Below are positions 61,074-64,000 of a stretch of 64,000 nucleotides of DNA, piece after piece. Positions within the stretch are counted from its first letter, which is position 1, and the number at the start of each line of letters is the position of its first letter. The DNA is from Ktedonobacter racemifer DSM 44963. Lineage in GTDB: Bacteria > Chloroflexota > Ktedonobacteria > Ktedonobacterales > Ktedonobacteraceae. The stretch spans positions 558,001 through 622,000 of the forward strand of contig NZ_ADVG01000002.1 in the NCBI RefSeq assembly GCF_000178855.1. Reading direction: 5' to 3'. The notes below the pieces were generated by a model. It saw only the letters and a program-made list of their open reading frames with translations. It had not been told where the DNA came from and ran no database searches. The position numbers and the translations under genes were made by a program.

Positions 61074-62912
61074 CTGAGAGCTCCCCGCGCCGCGCTACAG
61101 CAATGGGGGTTCCAGGCGTTCGTTCCACGCTTCCGGTCTTGCGTGCCGAAGCAGAAAGGCTGGCTCTTGTGTAGGTTCGCCTGGACTTTCGGGCAGACGC
61201 GCTCTGGCTCTGGGAATGCCAAAGCTTCGGGGAAGAGTCTGCCCCTCTTTCGCGCGTTGTGCTGTACGCTCGTGTGCTGCCCGCAGGCGCGCTTCCGCAC
61301 CTTCCCAATACCTCTGGTATCGGGCACACGAGGGAATGGGATCTGCTGGATCAAGGTAGGCAGCAAGGAAGGCCGAATACAGGTCGCGTTGGACGGGACC
61401 CACACCACAGGAGCACTGGTGCCAACGCTGAGAGAGCGGCTTCTTGACCTTCTTGCCACAGCCGTGGCACCATTGGCTCAGCGCGGTCGTGCGTATGGGA
61501 ACTTCCACCAGGATGCCGCCCGTGCTTGCAACGGTGCGCCTCAAGAGGTCTACAAACATCCCTGGGGCTCGCAGTCCCACGCTCTTGCCAAACTGCTTCT
61601 GCCACGCCTTGTAGGAAATCTTTTCGATGATGATGATGCTGCCCAGTGCGACGATCTCGTGAATCTTGCGCCCATGCAGGCTCTTACGGTGGGCTGCCAG
61701 CTTGCGCTCTTTGGTGGCTTTGCGTCGTCGCGTTGTCTGATAGCGCCTGCTCTGCTTCCATCACAGCTTCTGCTTGCCCTGCTTTTTGATGCGCCCCTTG
61801 TCGTCGTAGTGCTCAGGATTGGCTGCTCGCCTCTGCCGATCCATCTGCCGCTGCAGGCGGTGAATGGCTTTGGCATCAGGAGCGAGCTCAGCACAAAGCA
61901 CTTCCAGACTCGCCTCCCCTTCCTGGGGAGCGAGGGCCAGGGTCGAGGGTCCCAGATCCCCTCCAACGGTGCCCGTGCCAACCTTGTGCTTGGGTTTGTG
62001 GTGAGGCTTGCCTTCCAGGGCCAGTTGGACCACGTAGCGAGAGCCCTGTGCATCGGCTCCTGCCGCTCTGGGACTACTGGCGGGACGTTGGATGAGGCGA
62101 GCATACTTGATGCGATGCTTGAGGCCATGCGTGACCACTGGATCCTTCCAGTCGATAAGGGCAGGAAGGTGGTCTCCGTTCCAGAAGAGAAAGCCTGCGT
62201 TTCCGGTTTCGGGCGGCTGGAGTACAAACCGAAGGCTCGTGTCGTTGCGCTTGTTCTCGATGCTGGAGAAGCCGCGTCCTCGGCTCTTGAAACGCACGCG
62301 TTTGGCTTTGCCCAGGCAGACGCGATTGAGGGCACGGTAGGCGCGGGTGGCCAGGGTTTGCGCCAGCACCGCCTCGATATGCTCAGCAATCCAGCCCACG
62401 CGCAGCCCCTTGACCGCTTCATGCAAGGCTGCCTCGGTGAAGCCAGAAACTTTGCGCAAGGAGGAGAAGGCCGCTGCTCGTTCAGCCTTCTGAGTACGAG
62501 GAAGAGCACATGCCTCTTGCCAGGCGGAAGTAGCCCGCATGTGCCTCAAACGCTTCTGGCCTTCGGAGAGGATGGCATTGTAGAGCTGGCGAGCCGCTTC
62601 CAGGTGAGCGCGCAGGCGGGCGGCTTGTCCTGGATCGACGACCAGAGGCAGTTCGAGCAGAAAGGTGGGGGTCGCAGGTCGTTTCTCCTGCTTGCGCGAT
62701 TCCTGGCGTGTCTTGGGCATCTGCGCTCCTCCTTCAAGCTCACACATGCGACCAATCGTCGTACGTCTATTCTACCAGAGAGACTGGAAGAACGCAAGTT
62801 CTAGAGGTGTTCTTTCTTCTGTTCTCTTCTCGCGCACGGGAGTGGCGACCGTGCCCCCAGATGGGGGTTCATCCTCGGCATCAATGACCGGGGCTTTCTC
62901 GCCACGATCTCT
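61074..62912 (-). mobile_element. TnpB element, copy 3 (1839 bp)
   Basis: Minus-strand left end: CTTTTAC then AGAGATCGTGGCGAG with the ccccggtcattgatgcc-type hairpin near 62875; right end: ...GGCGCGGGGAGCTCTCAG at 61074. Close in sequence to copy 2 over its whole length. Contains a tnpB with an in-frame stop. It lies between the BTAD regulator and the hydrolase gene. Confidence 0.85.
61095..62720 (-). pseudogene. tnpB: TnpB family protein of element copy 3, interrupted by one in-frame stop
   Basis: Frame starts at 62720 (a strong ribosome site gaaggagg 8 nt before) and would end at 61095, 541 codons, matching copy 2 almost throughout. At 61763-61761 a TGA (in KKQGKQKL-stop-WKQSRRYQ) replaces the His of copy 2 (KKKLHWKQSKRYQ). 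The catalytic Asp (GGDLGPSTLALAP), Glu (SIIIIEKISYKAW), Asp (VQRDLYSAFLAAYL) and zinc cysteines (CHGCGKK, CSCG) remain. So it is a young pseudogene or a sequencing error. The product without readthrough ends before the RuvC Glu and is inactive. Confidence 0.88.
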
Positions 62913-62980
62913 GTAAAAGCACCATAAGAAAAATATTCTCGTGGCCCAATATATCACTTTAGAATAGCAAGGAAGTTTTC

Positions 62981-64000
62981 ATGAGCACTTTCATCAGCAA
63001 TACGCCTGTTCGGGTTGTAGCCCCCAGGAAACCTCGCCTTCTGAGTCCGCAAAGGATCATAGCGACCTTGCTCTCGCTGATTCTTCTATGCGTGATCGCG
63101 TGCGGAGGCATTGGCTATTACTTCTCCAATGTACTTTTAGTACCTACGCACGATATATCCTATAATTTAGAGGCAACCAATGTGAGCACGCAAGTGGTGA
63201 CGCTGCCACACACCCAGGACACCGAGCAGCCAGGTACATTTGGTATCACCTGGGCCAACGGAGCGGCCATAGTGGGCAAGATTACCGACGAAAACCAAGA
63301 CACCGTGACGCGCCAGTTACTCCAGACAACCGCCCCTCTGACATCACACACTATGGTTTCCTGGAATAGAGAGGTATATCTAAACGGATTGAAGGATGCA
63401 CTGGAGCTACACATCAGCACCGTTCAAGTCTCGACGTCTTTAGGAGAGATGCCCGCCTGGTATGTGCCTGGTAAGCTGGATACCTGGGGCATCCTGGTTC
63501 ATGGGCGAGGCGATACGCTTGATAGCAGCCTGCGTTTCATGCAACCACTGGCGAAACTTGGCATACCAATGCTTGCCATCTCGTATAGAAATGATATGAA
63601 TGCTCCAGCCAGCACGGATGGCTACTATCATCTTGGTGATACCGAGTGGCAGGATCTGGAGGCTGGCGTCAAGTATGCCCTGGCGCATGGCGCCCACCAC
63701 CTCGTGCTATATGGCTGGTCGATGGGTGGGGCGATCGTTGAAGCGTTCCAGCATCGCTCACAATATGCGAGCAACGTTCAGGCGCTCGTGCTCGATGCCC
63801 CCCTGCTCGATTGGCGCTCCACGCTGAGCTTTCAGGCCGCCAGTCGCTACTTGCCAGATGTGGTTGCCAGCACCGCCGAGTTCTTCGCCACTCAACGCGC
63901 CAGAATCAATTTCGACGCGCTCAACCAGCTCAAGCAGCCGCAGGGCAAGACACCAATTCTGCTCTTCCATGGCACAGATGATACCACCACGCCCGTCTCG
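62981..64000 (+). CDS. Alpha/beta hydrolase with N-terminal membrane segment, 3' end beyond window
   Basis: At least 340 codons, open to the right edge. Residues 24-50 are hydrophobic and end in LLCVIACGGIGYYF, a membrane anchor (possible lipobox-like Cys). The catalytic domain shows the nucleophile elbow YGWSMGGAI (Ser in GWSMG), the oxyanion region LVHGRGD, and a candidate acid in LLFHGTDDTTTPVS. The catalytic His and the end of the fold lie outside the window. Enzymes of this type include peptidases and esterases; substrate unknown. Ribosome site aagga 6 nt before the ATG. Confidence 0.88.
   Translation, partial: MSTFISNTPVRVVAPRKPRLLSPQRIIATLLSLILLCVIACGGIGYYFSNVLLVPTHDISYNLEATNVSTQVVTLPHTQDTEQPGTFGITWANGAAIVGKITDENQDTVTRQLLQTTAPLTSHTMVSWNREVYLNGLKDALELHISTVQVSTSLGEMPAWYVPGKLDTWGILVHGRGDTLDSSLRFMQPLAKLGIPMLAISYRNDMNAPASTDGYYHLGDTEWQDLEAGVKYALAHGAHHLVLYGWSMGGAIVEAFQHRSQYASNVQALVLDAPLLDWRSTLSFQAASRYLPDVVASTAEFFATQRARINFDALNQLKQPQGKTPILLFHGTDDTTTPVS

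Noticed and set aside
61002..62804. 600-codon plus-strand frame across TnpB copy 3
   Set aside because: It is exactly antisense to a tnpB with recognisable motifs, has no recognisable domains of its own, and a similar antisense frame (519 codons at 40340-41899) occurs over copy 2; both reflect codon bias of tnpB.

Overview
Organism. The window looks chromosomal, is moderately GC-rich, and most resembles a Ktedonobacteria-type member of the Chloroflexota. The signs are Ser/Thr kinases fused to WD40 propellers in tandem, a large BTAD/AAA/TPR regulator, a zinc-finger anti-sigma factor in an ABC operon, several TnpB-bearing elements, remnants of LuxR-type and YesM/YesN-type regulators, and a YaaH-type transporter. 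This assignment rests on gene content only; no rRNA or tRNA gene was seen.

Layout. 1-8.4 kb: the 5' part of a nucleotidyltransferase-fold gene (running off the left edge), a five-PAS histidine kinase, a 334-bp MITE-like repeat with a 22-bp tandem array, then an overlapping operon of ECF sigma factor, membrane-fused anti-sigma factor, a 33-aa membrane peptide, two ABC-2-like permeases and an ABC ATPase. 8.5-10.4 kb: an IS607-type element with a frameshifted tnpB. 10.5-12.2 kb: acetamidase/formamidase and a His/Asp-rich peptide with a double-glycine-type leader. 12.3-23.4 kb: an SPFH protein and an NAD-kinase-like protein behind a palindromic operator, followed by four head-to-tail Ser/Thr kinase-WD40 genes in an A-B-A-B order. 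23.6-27.6 kb: HMA protein, TetR plus methyltransferase unit, a TnpB-only element, a DUF2795 protein.

27.9-43 kb: a HAD phosphatase gene cut exactly in two by a TnpB element, its operon partners (PLP decarboxylase, XRE-cupin regulator), an orphan cytochrome oxidase subunit I, YaaH, MFS, VOC and ABM proteins, a wrecked YesM/YesN two-component system holding a 288-bp tnpB-less derivative next to an intact TnpB element, and YceI. 43-45.6 kb: a glycosidase-like pseudogene interrupted by a 1.42-kb transposase-less element that carries an APH(6)-type kinase, with imperfect terminal inverted repeats and an 8-bp target duplication. 45.7-64 kb: APH/AAA fusion, universal stress protein, membrane protein, SRPBCC protein, a truncated surface-type protein, an ORF-less group II intron, GNAT, a MacB-like ABC transporter, a BTAD regulator, a third TnpB copy with an internal stop codon, and the start of an alpha/beta hydrolase (runs off the right edge).

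Themes. One mobile family dominates: three related TnpB elements, one internally deleted derivative and one solo left end all sit directly 3' of TTAC, and removing the copy in the HAD gene restores its reading frame exactly. The second theme is signalling: the sigma/anti-sigma ABC operon, and the SPFH / NAD-kinase-like / four-kinase block, in which one kinase has lost its catalytic-loop lysine. The third is the mobile APH(6) cassette.
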